From Chitinophagales bacterium (GTDB lineage: Bacteria; Bacteroidota; Bacteroidia; Chitinophagales; UBA2359), in contig JAWKLZ010000001.1 of NCBI GenBank assembly GCA_041392475.1, forward strand, positions 2,790,001-2,854,000: a stretch of DNA of 64,000 nt. Reading direction: 5' to 3'. How positions within the stretch are numbered: the stretch's first letter is position 1; every line of letters starts with the position of its first letter. A program made the translations under genes and the position numbers. Under the pieces are notes generated by a model. The model worked only from the letters and a program-made list of their open reading frames with translations. It was not told where the DNA came from and ran no database searches. Of the stretch, positions 35,011 to 43,252 are shown in pieces.

Positions 35011-36105
35011 ATGCTAACAATGCAACAAACAAACTTAATAGACCAAGCTACAAACATCCGTCAAGGGGAAGAACTTGATATTCCCTCTCTCCAAAAATAC
35101 CTATTGGCAAATTTGGAGGAGGTGAGCGGTGAATTGACCATAGAACAATTTCCTGGTGGAGCTTCCAATTTGACCTATCTCCTCAAATTAGGCGAGCAGC
35201 AGATGGTCTTGAGGCGACCTCCTTTTGGTGCAAATGTGAAATCAGCACACGATATGAGCCGAGAATACAAGGTTTTGTCTGCCTTGTCAAAATCCTACAA
35301 AAAAGCTCCCAAACCATTGATTTACACAAATAACGAAAGCATCATTGGAGCAGAGTTTTATGTAATGGAACGGGTACAAGGGGTAATACTTCGAGGCGAC
35401 GGCGGGCCTGCAAAGAAAATGGAGGAAACAGAAATTTTCAAGATTGCAGATTCGTTGATGGATACGATGGTAGAACTTCATGCTTTGGACTATGAAAAAA
35501 TAGGTCTCAGCAATTTGGGGAAACCCGAGGGCTATGTGACCCGACAAGTGGAAGGTTGGACAAGACGCTACTTCAAAGCCCAAACCGATGAGATGCCTGT
35601 CATTGAACAGGCTGCAAGATGGCTCAACAACAACATCCCCAAAGAAACAGGTGCATCCTTGATTCACAACGATTTCAAACACGACAATGTAGTATTGGCT
35701 GCCAGCGATTTGACCAAAATTGTGGCGATTTTGGATTGGGAAATGAGTACAATCGGCGATCCTTTGATGGACTTAGGTACAACGATGGCATATTGGATGA
35801 ATCACGATGACCCTTCTATCATGCGAAATGCTTTTCCGAATCCTTCGATTTTGAAGGGCAATCCATCGAGGGAAGGGATGCTGCAATTGTATGCCGAAAA
35901 AAGTGGACGAGATGTAGGCGATTTTGTGTTTTACTATGCATACGGACTGTTTAAATTAGCAGTGGTATTGCAGCAAATTTACTACCGATACCACAAGGGT
36001 TTTACAAAAGATAAACGCTTTGCCTACATGAACAAAATGGCGGAAACTTTGTGTCAAATTGCAGTGAGAGCAATTGAGAAGAAACGGATAGATGACCTTT
36101 TTTAG
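35011..36105 (+). CDS. Acyl-CoA-associated phosphotransferase (ACAD10/11 kinase-like, APH fold)
   Basis: 364 residues. Aminoglycoside-phosphotransferase/choline-kinase fold: FPGGASNLTYLLKLGEQQMVLRRPP, catalytic SLIHNDFKHDNVVL and AILDWEMSTIGDPLMDLG (metal-binding Asp). Known: this branch is the N-terminal kinase of ACAD10 and ACAD11 and LvaA in levulinate catabolism, which phosphorylate 4-hydroxyacyl-CoA so that an acyl-CoA-dehydrogenase-like partner can eliminate phosphate. Here it precedes two acyl-CoA dehydrogenases. Either ATG 35011 or 35020 may be used. Whether the substrate is a 4-hydroxyacyl-CoA is inferred. Confidence 0.85.
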   Translation: MLTMQQTNLIDQATNIRQGEELDIPSLQKYLLANLEEVSGELTIEQFPGGASNLTYLLKLGEQQMVLRRPPFGANVKSAHDMSREYKVLSALSKSYKKAPKPLIYTNNESIIGAEFYVMERVQGVILRGDGGPAKKMEETEIFKIADSLMDTMVELHALDYEKIGLSNLGKPEGYVTRQVEGWTRRYFKAQTDEMPVIEQAARWLNNNIPKETGASLIHNDFKHDNVVLAASDLTKIVAILDWEMSTIGDPLMDLGTTMAYWMNHDDPSIMRNAFPNPSILKGNPSREGMLQLYAEKSGRDVGDFVFYYAYGLFKLAVVLQQIYYRYHKGFTKDKRFAYMNKMAETLCQIAVRAIEKKRIDDLF

Positions 36106-36224
36106 ACATTAATAGAAACTTTGCCAATGGAACATGCTGAAGGAGTCGGTACAATTTCCAATTTTGGCAACAGTTGGAGTGGTTTCAAATAAAAAAAGAA
36201 TAACAACTAAAATAACAATCAAAT

Positions 36225-37409
36225 ATGAACACAACAACACAGACAGATATTAAGACTTTTCGGGCAGAAACACGGGCATGGCTCGAAGCAAATTGTCCTA
36301 AAAGTATGCGAACCCCCATCAAAAGTTATGAAGACATATTTTGGGGTGGAACAAAGCCACATTTTGATAGCGAAGACCAAAAACTATGGTTTGAGCGAAT
36401 GAGGGACAAAGGTTGGACTGCTCCCGCATGGCCCAAAGAATACGGTGGTGGCGGTTTGGACAAGCTAGAGCATAAGGTATTCAAAGAGGAAATGGCACGT
36501 ATCAACGCCAGACCACCTTTGTTCAGTTTTGGATTGATGATGTTGGGTCCAGCCTTATTGCATTTCGGTAGCGAAGAACAAAAAATGAAATACATTCCAG
36601 AGATTTGTAGAGGTGAGATTTGGTGGTGTCAGGGCTACAGCGAGCCAGGCTCGGGGAGTGATTTGGCGAGTTTGCAGACAAAGGCGGAGGATATGGGCGA
36701 TCATTTCTTAATCAATGGGCAAAAAATCTGGACTTCGTATGCCGACAAAGCTGACAAAATTTTCTGTTTGGTTCGTACCAATCCCAAAGCTCCTAAACAT
36801 ACGGGCATCAGTTTTTTGTTGATAGACATGGATCAAGAAGGAGTGACAACTCGCCCCATCAAATTGATTAGTGGTAAGTCACCTTTTTGTGAGACTTTCT
36901 TTGACAATGCCATTGCGCCAAAAGAAAACTTGGTGGGAACATTGAACGACGGTTGGACGATTGCGAAGTATTTATTGACGCATGAGCGTTCTGGAATTGG
37001 CTTGAATCAAGTAGCGAAACCCTTGCATCAATTGGCAATTGAAGAGATTGGACTCGAAAATGAGGTATTGATGGATCCGATTTTGCGCCCAAAAATTGCT
37101 CAATGGATGATCAATGAAACAGCTTTGAAATTGACCATTGAACGCACAACAGACGAAGCAAAGGCAGGTCAATCTCCAGGGGCAAAGTCTTCTTTCTTCA
37201 AATACTATGCTACCGAACTCAACAAAGAGCATTTTGAAATGCGCTTGTTGGTCAAGGGTTTTGAAGGTGTAGAGTGGGGCGAAACCTACAACGATGGTAA
37301 ATTGGCGAGAGACATGTGTCGCACCAAAGGCAATTCTATTGAAGGCGGTACTTCGGAGGTGATGTTGAATATCATTGCGAAGCGAATTTTGGGATTGCCG
37401 AGTAGGTAA
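36225..37409 (+). CDS. Acyl-CoA dehydrogenase (catalytic-type)
   Basis: 394 residues. FAD/acyl-CoA motifs: PKEYGGGGLDKLEHKVFKEE, WWCQGYSEPGSGSDLASLQT, GQKIWTSYADKADKIFCLVRT, and the end GNSIEGGTSEVMLNIIAKRIL, where the Glu is in the usual catalytic position. Flavin-dependent alpha,beta-oxidation of acyl-CoA, or in this context the ACAD11-like elimination. A 119-bp gap separates it from the kinase gene. Confidence 0.92.
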   Translation: MNTTTQTDIKTFRAETRAWLEANCPKSMRTPIKSYEDIFWGGTKPHFDSEDQKLWFERMRDKGWTAPAWPKEYGGGGLDKLEHKVFKEEMARINARPPLFSFGLMMLGPALLHFGSEEQKMKYIPEICRGEIWWCQGYSEPGSGSDLASLQTKAEDMGDHFLINGQKIWTSYADKADKIFCLVRTNPKAPKHTGISFLLIDMDQEGVTTRPIKLISGKSPFCETFFDNAIAPKENLVGTLNDGWTIAKYLLTHERSGIGLNQVAKPLHQLAIEEIGLENEVLMDPILRPKIAQWMINETALKLTIERTTDEAKAGQSPGAKSSFFKYYATELNKEHFEMRLLVKGFEGVEWGETYNDGKLARDMCRTKGNSIEGGTSEVMLNIIAKRILGLPSR

Positions 37410-37480
37410 TGGATGAATTGTTATATTACTGAATTGTTACATTGCTTTGGGCAAACAATACAGTAATATAACCATATAAT

Positions 37481-37512
37481 AATAAAACAATAAAACAATA
37501 AAACAATAAAAA
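37481..37512 (+). repeat. (AATAAAAC)n short repeat at the ribosome-binding region
   Basis: Three exact 8-bp units and a degenerate fourth end 3 bp before the ATG at 37515. No Shine-Dalgarno sequence is visible, as is common in Bacteroidota, where A-rich leaders serve. Confidence 0.9.
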
Positions 37513-37514
37513 AT

Positions 37515-38636
37515 ATGTCTTTAGTTATCAATGAAGAGCAGCAAATGCTCAAAAACTCTGCAAAGGAGTTTCTAAAAAACCGTGCACCTGTATCGGCATT
37601 GCGATTGTTGAGAGACAACAATGATTCAAAAGGTTATGACATTGGTTTGTGGCAAGAAATGGCTGAGATGGGTTGGGCATCTTTGACCATCCCAGAAACC
37701 TATGGCGGACTGGATTTTGGACATGTTGGTTTGGGGCAAATAATGGAAGAAATGGGGCGTACGCTGACTGCTTCCCCCTTGTTTTCAACTATTTGGCTGG
37801 GTACAACTGCTATCAAATTGGCAGGAAATGTACTTCAAAAAGAAAGCCTTTTACCTGTCATTGCAGAAGGCAACATGGTCGTTGCTTTTGCTTTGGAAGA
37901 AGGAAATCGGCACCACTCTAGCAGAATTACAACGACTGCCATCGAGACGAGAGATGGTTACATACTGACGGGCAAAAAAGTTTTTGTTTTGGACGGACAT
38001 GTGGCGAATAAGTTGATTGTTGTGGCAAGAACTGCTGATGGACTTGAAGGTATCCATTTATTTTTGGTGGATGCCAATGCAGAGGGATTAAGTGTCGAGA
38101 GAAAATGGATGATGGACAGCCGAAATGCAGCAACCGTGACTTTTCACAATGTGCCTGCTGAGATGTTGGGTGAAGATGGTGATGGGTTTGGAGCTTTGGA
38201 AAAAACCTTGGATATTGCTCGAATTGGTCTGGCTGCTGAAATGTTGGGCACAATGCAAGAGGCTTTTGACCGCACGATTGCTTACCTCAAAGAACGCACA
38301 CAGTTTGGTGTCCAAATTGGTAGTTTCCAGGCTCTTCAACACCGTGCAGCACTGATGTATTCAGAAATTGAATTGTGTAAATCTTTGGTGATTCAATCTT
38401 TGCAGGCGATTGATGACGATAGCAGTGACTTGGAAAAATTGGCGAGTATGACCAAAGCAAAAGTCGGTGAGGTGATTGAGTTGGTGACAAATGAAGCGAT
38501 TCAAATGCACGGTGGTATTGGTGTTACAGATGATGAGGAAATTGGCTTTTTTATGAAACGTGCGAGAGTGGCTCAGCGGACTTTGGGCGATTACAACTAT
38601 CACTTGGATAGGTTTGCGAGGTTGAATGGGTTTTAA
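37515..38636 (+). CDS. Acyl-CoA dehydrogenase (non-catalytic-subunit-like)
   Basis: 373 residues. Same fold: IPETYGGLDFGHVGLGQIMEEMG, VVAFALEEGNRHHSS, GYILTGKKVFVLDG, MHGGIGVTDDEEIGFFMKRARV. It ends in QRTLGDYNYHLDRFARLNGF and lacks the terminal EGTSE segment that carries the catalytic Glu in the neighbour. Known: in alpha2beta2 acyl-CoA dehydrogenases of actinobacterial and related clusters, adjacent genes encode one catalytic and one FAD- or substrate-shaping subunit. A heterotetramer with the 36225 protein is inferred. Second gene of the pair, 105 bp after it. Confidence 0.88.
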   Translation: MSLVINEEQQMLKNSAKEFLKNRAPVSALRLLRDNNDSKGYDIGLWQEMAEMGWASLTIPETYGGLDFGHVGLGQIMEEMGRTLTASPLFSTIWLGTTAIKLAGNVLQKESLLPVIAEGNMVVAFALEEGNRHHSSRITTTAIETRDGYILTGKKVFVLDGHVANKLIVVARTADGLEGIHLFLVDANAEGLSVERKWMMDSRNAATVTFHNVPAEMLGEDGDGFGALEKTLDIARIGLAAEMLGTMQEAFDRTIAYLKERTQFGVQIGSFQALQHRAALMYSEIELCKSLVIQSLQAIDDDSSDLEKLASMTKAKVGEVIELVTNEAIQMHGGIGVTDDEEIGFFMKRARVAQRTLGDYNYHLDRFARLNGF

Positions 38637-38659
38637 CATGATATAATTTTGACAAATTG

Positions 38660-38696
38660 AAAAGTCGGTAAAACTTCAAAAGGATTGCCGACTTTT
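38660..38696. terminator. Terminator after the acyl-CoA dehydrogenase pair
   Basis: AAAAGTCGG (38660-38668) pairs with CCGACTTTT (38688-38696), ending in a T run; the loop is 19 nt. Confidence 0.65.
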
Positions 38697-38729
38697 CTGT
38701 TTGTAATCCTATACAAAAAATTAACACTC

Positions 38730-38936
38730 ATGCTTTTACTATCCCAACTCACCTGCCCACATTGCAGCCATCAAAAAGTAGAAACCATGCCTACCGATGC
38801 TTGTCAATATTTTTACGAATGTGAAAACTGCCACAAAATATTGAAGCCCAAAGCGGGAGACTGTTGTGTGTTTTGCAGTTATGGAACGGTGAAATGTCCT
38901 CCAATTCAAGTGGGGAAAACGGATTGTTGCAAATAA
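38730..38936 (+). CDS. Small cysteine-rich GDCCVFCSYG protein
   Basis: 68 residues from ATG 38730; the alternative TTG upstream lies inside the terminator. Cys pairs: CPHC (9-12), CENC, GDCCVFCSYGTVKCPPIQ, and final CC. It looks like a small metal-binding protein. The GDCCVFCSYG-CPP block recurs in small proteins of many bacteria, sometimes near heavy-metal genes, as I recall; function unknown. Confidence 0.7.
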   Translation: MLLLSQLTCPHCSHQKVETMPTDACQYFYECENCHKILKPKAGDCCVFCSYGTVKCPPIQVGKTDCCK

Positions 38937-39050
38937 CAAATAGGAAGGCAGATATAAATTTTGCCCCCTGTAAACACAATGTAGAAGGCGAACTTGGCGT
39001 TTGGTGATGAAAGAGTGCTGTACTAATTTTTTTCACCAATAATAAATTCG

Positions 39051-39494
39051 ATGATTAAATCTAAATCATTTTTTATCAATGTTTTAAGGTTAATATTTTT
39101 TATTAGCTTCCTTCAATCAGCAAATGCTCAAACCCTTCAAATAGAACGCTGTGGCACAGACAATCAGCCATTGCTGAATGAATGTGAAGTCGAATACTTC
39201 AATACCTCATTGAAGGAAAATCGGGGTGAGTTTGATTTTGAAGGAAAGCGCATAGCCTTTGCAGAAGGGAATTGGGGTGCAAATTTGAGCAGCAAAAACA
39301 GGTATTTTGAAGTATTTGGAAAACCAAGATTCGAACAAAACGGAAGTGTTGCCAATCAGTTGATTGTGTTGACCGAAGCCGAAAAAGAAGTTTCACCTGA
39401 GTATGATGCCATCATCGTTTCCTGGTCTAAAGTTCAGGTTCAAAATAAAAGGAGAGCGAAATTAATCAAGCGATTTTGTAGTGCAAATCCTTGA
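39051..39494 (+). CDS. Secreted protein of unknown function
   Basis: 147 residues, signal peptide about 1-27 (FLQSANAQ). Mature part starts TLQIERCGTDNQPLLNECEVEYF, and contains NTSLKENRGEFDFEGKRI, with three cysteines. No motif recognised. It ends 4 bp before the convergent oxidoreductase gene stop, so no room for a terminator. Confidence 0.65.
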   Translation: MIKSKSFFINVLRLIFFISFLQSANAQTLQIERCGTDNQPLLNECEVEYFNTSLKENRGEFDFEGKRIAFAEGNWGANLSSKNRYFEVFGKPRFEQNGSVANQLIVLTEAEKEVSPEYDAIIVSWSKVQVQNKRRAKLIKRFCSANP

Positions 39495-39497
39495 TTA

Positions 39498-40949
39498 CTA
39501 AATGTGTTTTTCACTTATATTCGTTCCTTTTTTCAGCCGCTTCAATACGCTTTTTGCTGCATGAAATCCACACATTCCATGCACTCCACCACCTGGAGGG
39601 GTTGAGGATGAACAGATAAAAATTTTGGGGTTGGGTGTTGAATAAGGGTCAAAACGTGCAACAGGACGGGTAAACAATTGGCTGATGTTGTTGGTGCCCC
39701 CTGTTATTGATCCGCCAATATGGTTTGGATTGTAAGTTTGAAACTGCGCCGTATTTGTGGTGTGTCGGGCCAATATCAGGTCTTTGAAGTTGGGTGCAAA
39801 ACGCTCGATTTGGGTTTCCATGATCTCGGTCATATCTACCGTTGAACCTTGCGGAACATGACAATAGGCATAACCCGTTTGTTTGCCTTCAGGCGCACGG
39901 CTGCTATCAAATTCGCTTTGCTGACACAAAATCATGTAGGGTTTGTCGCAGTGTTTCCCCTGCCAAGCTGCCTTTTCGCTGACATTGATTTCCTGCATTG
40001 TTCCTCCAATATGCACCGTTGAAGCCAGCAAACACCGCTTGTCAGACCACGGAATAGAACCATCCAAAGCCCAATCCACCTTAAAAATACCAGGGCCATA
40101 ATTGAATTTTTGCAGGCGTTTGATATAAGACTGGGGAAGTTCATTGACTGCAATGCGTGTCAATTGAAGTGGATCGGTATCAAAAAGATAGGCTTTTGCA
40201 GGTGGCAATTGTTTGAAGTCGGTAATTTGCGTATCGGTTTGGATTTCACCTCCCAATTCCTTCAAATAAGCGGCCAATGCTTGGGTGATATTCGTAGAGC
40301 CACCTGCTGCAACAGGCCAGTTTTCGGTATGCGCCATCACTGCAAACATCACACCGATTGCCGCACTAAACGCCATGTCCAAAGGCAAAACACTGTGCGC
40401 TGCACAACCCGCCAACAATGCCTTTGCTCGGTGAGATTTAAACTGCCAATTTGCCAAACGTGTGGCGGACCACATAGCTTTCAAGCCAAATCGAGCCAAC
40501 ATCAGCGGATGGTCGGGAATACTCAACGGTCCCAAAGCATCTTCCAACAAACCATGTGGATTCTTCAAAAATGGACGCAACATATTCTGCCAAGCGTCTC
40601 CGTCAATGCCCAAATTTGCGGCTGTTTCTTCAACGGATCGGGACATCAAAACGGCCTCCTCATTGTCCAAAGGATGGGCTACTGAAGCCGAGGGTTTTAT
40701 CCATTGTAAACCGTATTTTTCTAAGGGCAGCGTGCGCCAATAAGGAGATAAAATACCTGTGGGATGGACTGCAGAGCAGTAGTCATGTTGAAAATTGGGT
40801 AGGGTAAGTTCAACGGTGCGGGTTCCCCCACCAATCGTTGCAGCCGCTTCCAAGACCAAGACTTTCAAACCGTTTTGTGCTAACTCAATGGCAGCAGATA
40901 GTCCGTTTGGACCAGAACCGATGATGATTGCGTCGTAATTGTTGCTCAT
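39498..40949 (-). CDS. FAD-dependent oxidoreductase, phytoene-desaturase-like (CrtI family)
   Basis: 483 residues. Rossmann FAD site at the N-terminus, YDAIIIGSGPNGLSAAIEL, with the acidic strand end VLVLEAAATIGGGTRTVEL, and a C-terminal FAD-binding part IFICSSSTPPGGGVHGMCGFHAAKSVL typical of the CrtI/all-trans-retinol-saturase group. Family reactions: saturation or desaturation of isoprenoid or other polyene chains. No carotenoid genes nearby; substrate unknown. Single gene. Confidence 0.88.
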   Translation of the reverse strand: MSNNYDAIIIGSGPNGLSAAIELAQNGLKVLVLEAAATIGGGTRTVELTLPNFQHDYCSAVHPTGILSPYWRTLPLEKYGLQWIKPSASVAHPLDNEEAVLMSRSVEETAANLGIDGDAWQNMLRPFLKNPHGLLEDALGPLSIPDHPLMLARFGLKAMWSATRLANWQFKSHRAKALLAGCAAHSVLPLDMAFSAAIGVMFAVMAHTENWPVAAGGSTNITQALAAYLKELGGEIQTDTQITDFKQLPPAKAYLFDTDPLQLTRIAVNELPQSYIKRLQKFNYGPGIFKVDWALDGSIPWSDKRCLLASTVHIGGTMQEINVSEKAAWQGKHCDKPYMILCQQSEFDSSRAPEGKQTGYAYCHVPQGSTVDMTEIMETQIERFAPNFKDLILARHTTNTAQFQTYNPNHIGGSITGGTNNISQLFTRPVARFDPYSTPNPKIFICSSSTPPGGGVHGMCGFHAAKSVLKRLKKGTNISEKHI

Positions 40950-41132
40950 ATTGTTGTTAACCCGATAAATGTATTAAAGTTAAGAAATCTCAGCTAAATT
41001 ATGTTTCCAATATAGTCTTCGGTAGTTTCGTTTCATAAAAAAATGGTTCTTTGAAGAAAAAGCTGGTTTTAGATTTTTGAAAGTCTTTGCACCAAATCTA
41101 TTTTCGTAAATTCAACCCACAAAACAAACACG

Positions 41133-42482
41133 ATGAAAACTACCAAACAGCTGTCTTTTCGCAACTACTTGGGTTTTGGACTCGGTGACTATGCCTTCAA
41201 TCTCTATTTTCAAGGCGCAACGCTCTTTTTACTGTATTTCTATACCGACATTCTGGGTATTGAAGCTGCAACCGCAGGTACAATATTTTTAATTGCCACG
41301 ATTTGGGATGCTGTCACCGATCCACTGATGGGCTATTTTGCAGGTAAAACCAGAACACGCTGGGGGCGTTACCGTCCTTACTTACTGCTCGCACCAATTC
41401 CATTGGGGCTGTCTTACATGTTTATGTTTTACCAAGTCGCTTACACAGGTACTGCATTGATTCTATGGGCAATCGCCTTGCAAATCCTCTTTCGCACCTT
41501 TTTTACCCTCGGCAACATTCCCTACTCTTCGCTTTCCTCCGAAATGACTTTCAACTCCCAAGCCCGAAGTAAATTAGCAGCTTATCGGATGTTTTTGGGT
41601 TATGCAGGAGCGATGACCGTTTCTGTTTTTACAGGTTCGTTGATGGCTGTAATGGGTTGGTTGCCTAACGAAAATGGGTACTTTTATGTCGGAATCGTGT
41701 TTGCCATTTTAGCCGCCCTTTTGTTTGTTTTTTGCTTCCAAAACACCTTTGAATTACCTCCAAAACCAAGCGCACAAGGCGTTTCCTTCAAAGATACACT
41801 TCAAATGTTGCAGCACAATCGTCCCTTTTGGCAAATCTGTGCCTTCATTATGTTTGGCATGGCAGGTGTGGTGATTTTCTATCAATCTTTGAGTTATTAC
41901 TTCAAATATAACCTACAAAATGAAGCAGCTTTGGGGCAAGGAATGATGTATTTATTTACTTGTTTGATGCTTTCACTACCCGTTTGGCTGCAGTTGAGCG
42001 CGAAAATAGGCAAGCGCAATACTTTGTTGGCGGGTTGTGCCGTGATTCTTTTGGGCAGCCTTACTTTTTACTTCAATCCTTGGGCGCAGCAGCAAGTTTA
42101 TTGGGCCTACGTTCACATGGCAATCATTGGTACGGGTATTGGCTGTGCAGCTTTTTCTTTTTGGGCGATGTTGCCCGATACAGTGGAATATGGGGAGTGG
42201 AAAAGTGGGATTCGTGCCGAAGCGATTTTATTTGGCTTGGGTTTGTTCTTTTTGAAGTTGTCGCTCGGATTGGGTTCGTTTATCTTGGGTTTACTATTGG
42301 AGGGTATTGGTTATGCGCCAAATGTGGACCAATCTGTTGAGGCTTTGCAGGGGATTCATGCCATTGCGACTTTGGGGATTGCAGTAAGTGGTGTTGGGAT
42401 TGTGTTGGTGATGTGGTTTTATCCTTTGACCAAAGAGGTATATGAGGGTATTTTGGAGGAACTGAATACAGAGGCAGAGTGA
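41133..42482 (+). CDS. MFS transporter, GPH (glycoside-pentoside-hexuronide) family
   Basis: 449 residues, about 12 membrane helices. N-terminal GPH signature: NYLGFGLGDYAFNLYFQGATLFLLYFYTDILG, DAVTDPLMGYFAGKTRTRWGRYRPYLL. C-terminal half with FSFWAMLPDTVEYGEWKSGIRAEAILFGLG. Known: MelB-like cation symporters for sugars; eukaryotic MFSD2A-like members carry lysophospholipids. The sugar or lipid substrate cannot be assigned. Confidence 0.9.
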   Translation: MKTTKQLSFRNYLGFGLGDYAFNLYFQGATLFLLYFYTDILGIEAATAGTIFLIATIWDAVTDPLMGYFAGKTRTRWGRYRPYLLLAPIPLGLSYMFMFYQVAYTGTALILWAIALQILFRTFFTLGNIPYSSLSSEMTFNSQARSKLAAYRMFLGYAGAMTVSVFTGSLMAVMGWLPNENGYFYVGIVFAILAALLFVFCFQNTFELPPKPSAQGVSFKDTLQMLQHNRPFWQICAFIMFGMAGVVIFYQSLSYYFKYNLQNEAALGQGMMYLFTCLMLSLPVWLQLSAKIGKRNTLLAGCAVILLGSLTFYFNPWAQQQVYWAYVHMAIIGTGIGCAAFSFWAMLPDTVEYGEWKSGIRAEAILFGLGLFFLKLSLGLGSFILGLLLEGIGYAPNVDQSVEALQGIHAIATLGIAVSGVGIVLVMWFYPLTKEVYEGILEELNTEAE

Positions 42483-42556
42483 AACAGAGGTTTTCTTTAC
42501 CTGCTATTCCGAATGCGCTTAAACTCAGAAGAAAAAATTAAACCACACTGATGCAA

Positions 42557-42635
42557 AGACTTTTGTAGTTTTCTGTTGATAGAATGTTGATTTTCTTCCT
42601 TCTGATAAATTTTTAAAATAAACCTACAAAAGTCT
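42557..42635. repeat. 79-bp inverted-repeat element, copy 1
   Basis: Ends AGACTTTTGTAG (42557-42568) and CTACAAAAGTCT (42624-42635). It differs from copy 2 at 42832 in only two positions of 79. No ORF. A non-autonomous MITE or REP-like element, or a structured terminator family. Confidence 0.9.
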
Positions 42636-42735
42636 AAACCGGAAAAGGTTTTGACTTAGCAAAAACGAAAAAATATTCCATTATTGGTGATAAAACACTA
42701 TTTTTAAAAACAGAATAACCGCTTGATTATAAACT

Positions 42736-42775
42736 CCATTCGTAGCCCATGAATTAATTCATGGGCTACGAATGG
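42736..42775. repeat. Perfect 40-bp palindrome
   Basis: CCATTCGTAGCCCATGAATT followed directly by its exact complement, no loop. REP-like; REP palindromes with TAGCCCATGAATT-type arms occur in several Bacteroidota genomes and are linked to RAYT transposases, none of which is nearby. Confidence 0.95.
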
Positions 42776-42831
42776 GAATAATTTTTAGCGAAATATCGTC
42801 ATAAAAGGAATGACTTCTTTTTTTAAGACAA

Positions 42832-42910
42832 AGACTTTTGTAGTTTTCTGTTGATAGAATGTTGATTTTCTTCCTTCTGATAAATTTTTAAAATAACACT
42901 ACAAAAGTCT
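42832..42910. repeat. 79-bp inverted-repeat element, copy 2
   Basis: AGACTTTTGTAG (42832-42843) to CTACAAAAGTCT (42899-42910). Near-identical to copy 1 in the same orientation. The two flank the 40-bp palindrome. Confidence 0.9.
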
Positions 42911-42937
42911 GTAACGAAAGTTATTTGATAGTCAAAA

Positions 42938-43047
42938 GGGCGTAGCTCAGACCCCATTTGTAGAAAAACACATTGAATTGAAGCGATTAGGAGCGTAGCT
43001 TCGGCACGGCTAAATGAGTGATTAGGTGTGGTGTCGAGGCTACGCCC
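42938..43047. repeat. GGGCGTAGC/GCTACGCCC inverted repeat
   Basis: GGGCGTAGC (42938-42946) and GCTACGCCC (43039-43047), with a related GCGTAGCTTCGGC inside and a second offset pair ATTTGTAGA/TCTACAAAT at 42956 and 43074. Looks like a further imperfect palindromic element. Confidence 0.6.
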
Positions 43048-43143
43048 CTCATAAAAATCTACTTGCCATTGTCTCTACAAATAGTGCCGCAGCGATGCTG
43101 CTGAAATATTAAATGATTTCTGTTTCAGTCTAAATTGATATTT

Positions 43144-43220
43144 AGACTTTGGAAGTTTAGTCTGAAAGATATGGGATGTTTGAAAATCAGTATGCCCTCA
43201 AAAGAAAACTTCCAAAGTCT
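43144..43220. repeat. 77-bp inverted-repeat element with AGACTTT ends
   Basis: AGACTTTGGAAGTTT (43144-43158) and its exact complement (43206-43220). Same size class and the same terminal AGACTTT as the 79-bp elements, but an unrelated interior. Confidence 0.85.
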
Positions 43221-43252
43221 TTACACCTAATCTCCATTTTCATTTTCATTTT

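Noticed and set aside
34766..35057. Two overlapping minus-strand ORFs with FMVAWFYGHMV-like repeats
   Set aside because: They only translate the 16-bp minisatellite and the adjacent gene backwards; the repeating peptide is an artefact of the repeat.
40110..40807. Plus-strand ORFs over the oxidoreductase gene
   Set aside because: Antisense shadows of a clear CrtI-like gene; no motif and no start context.
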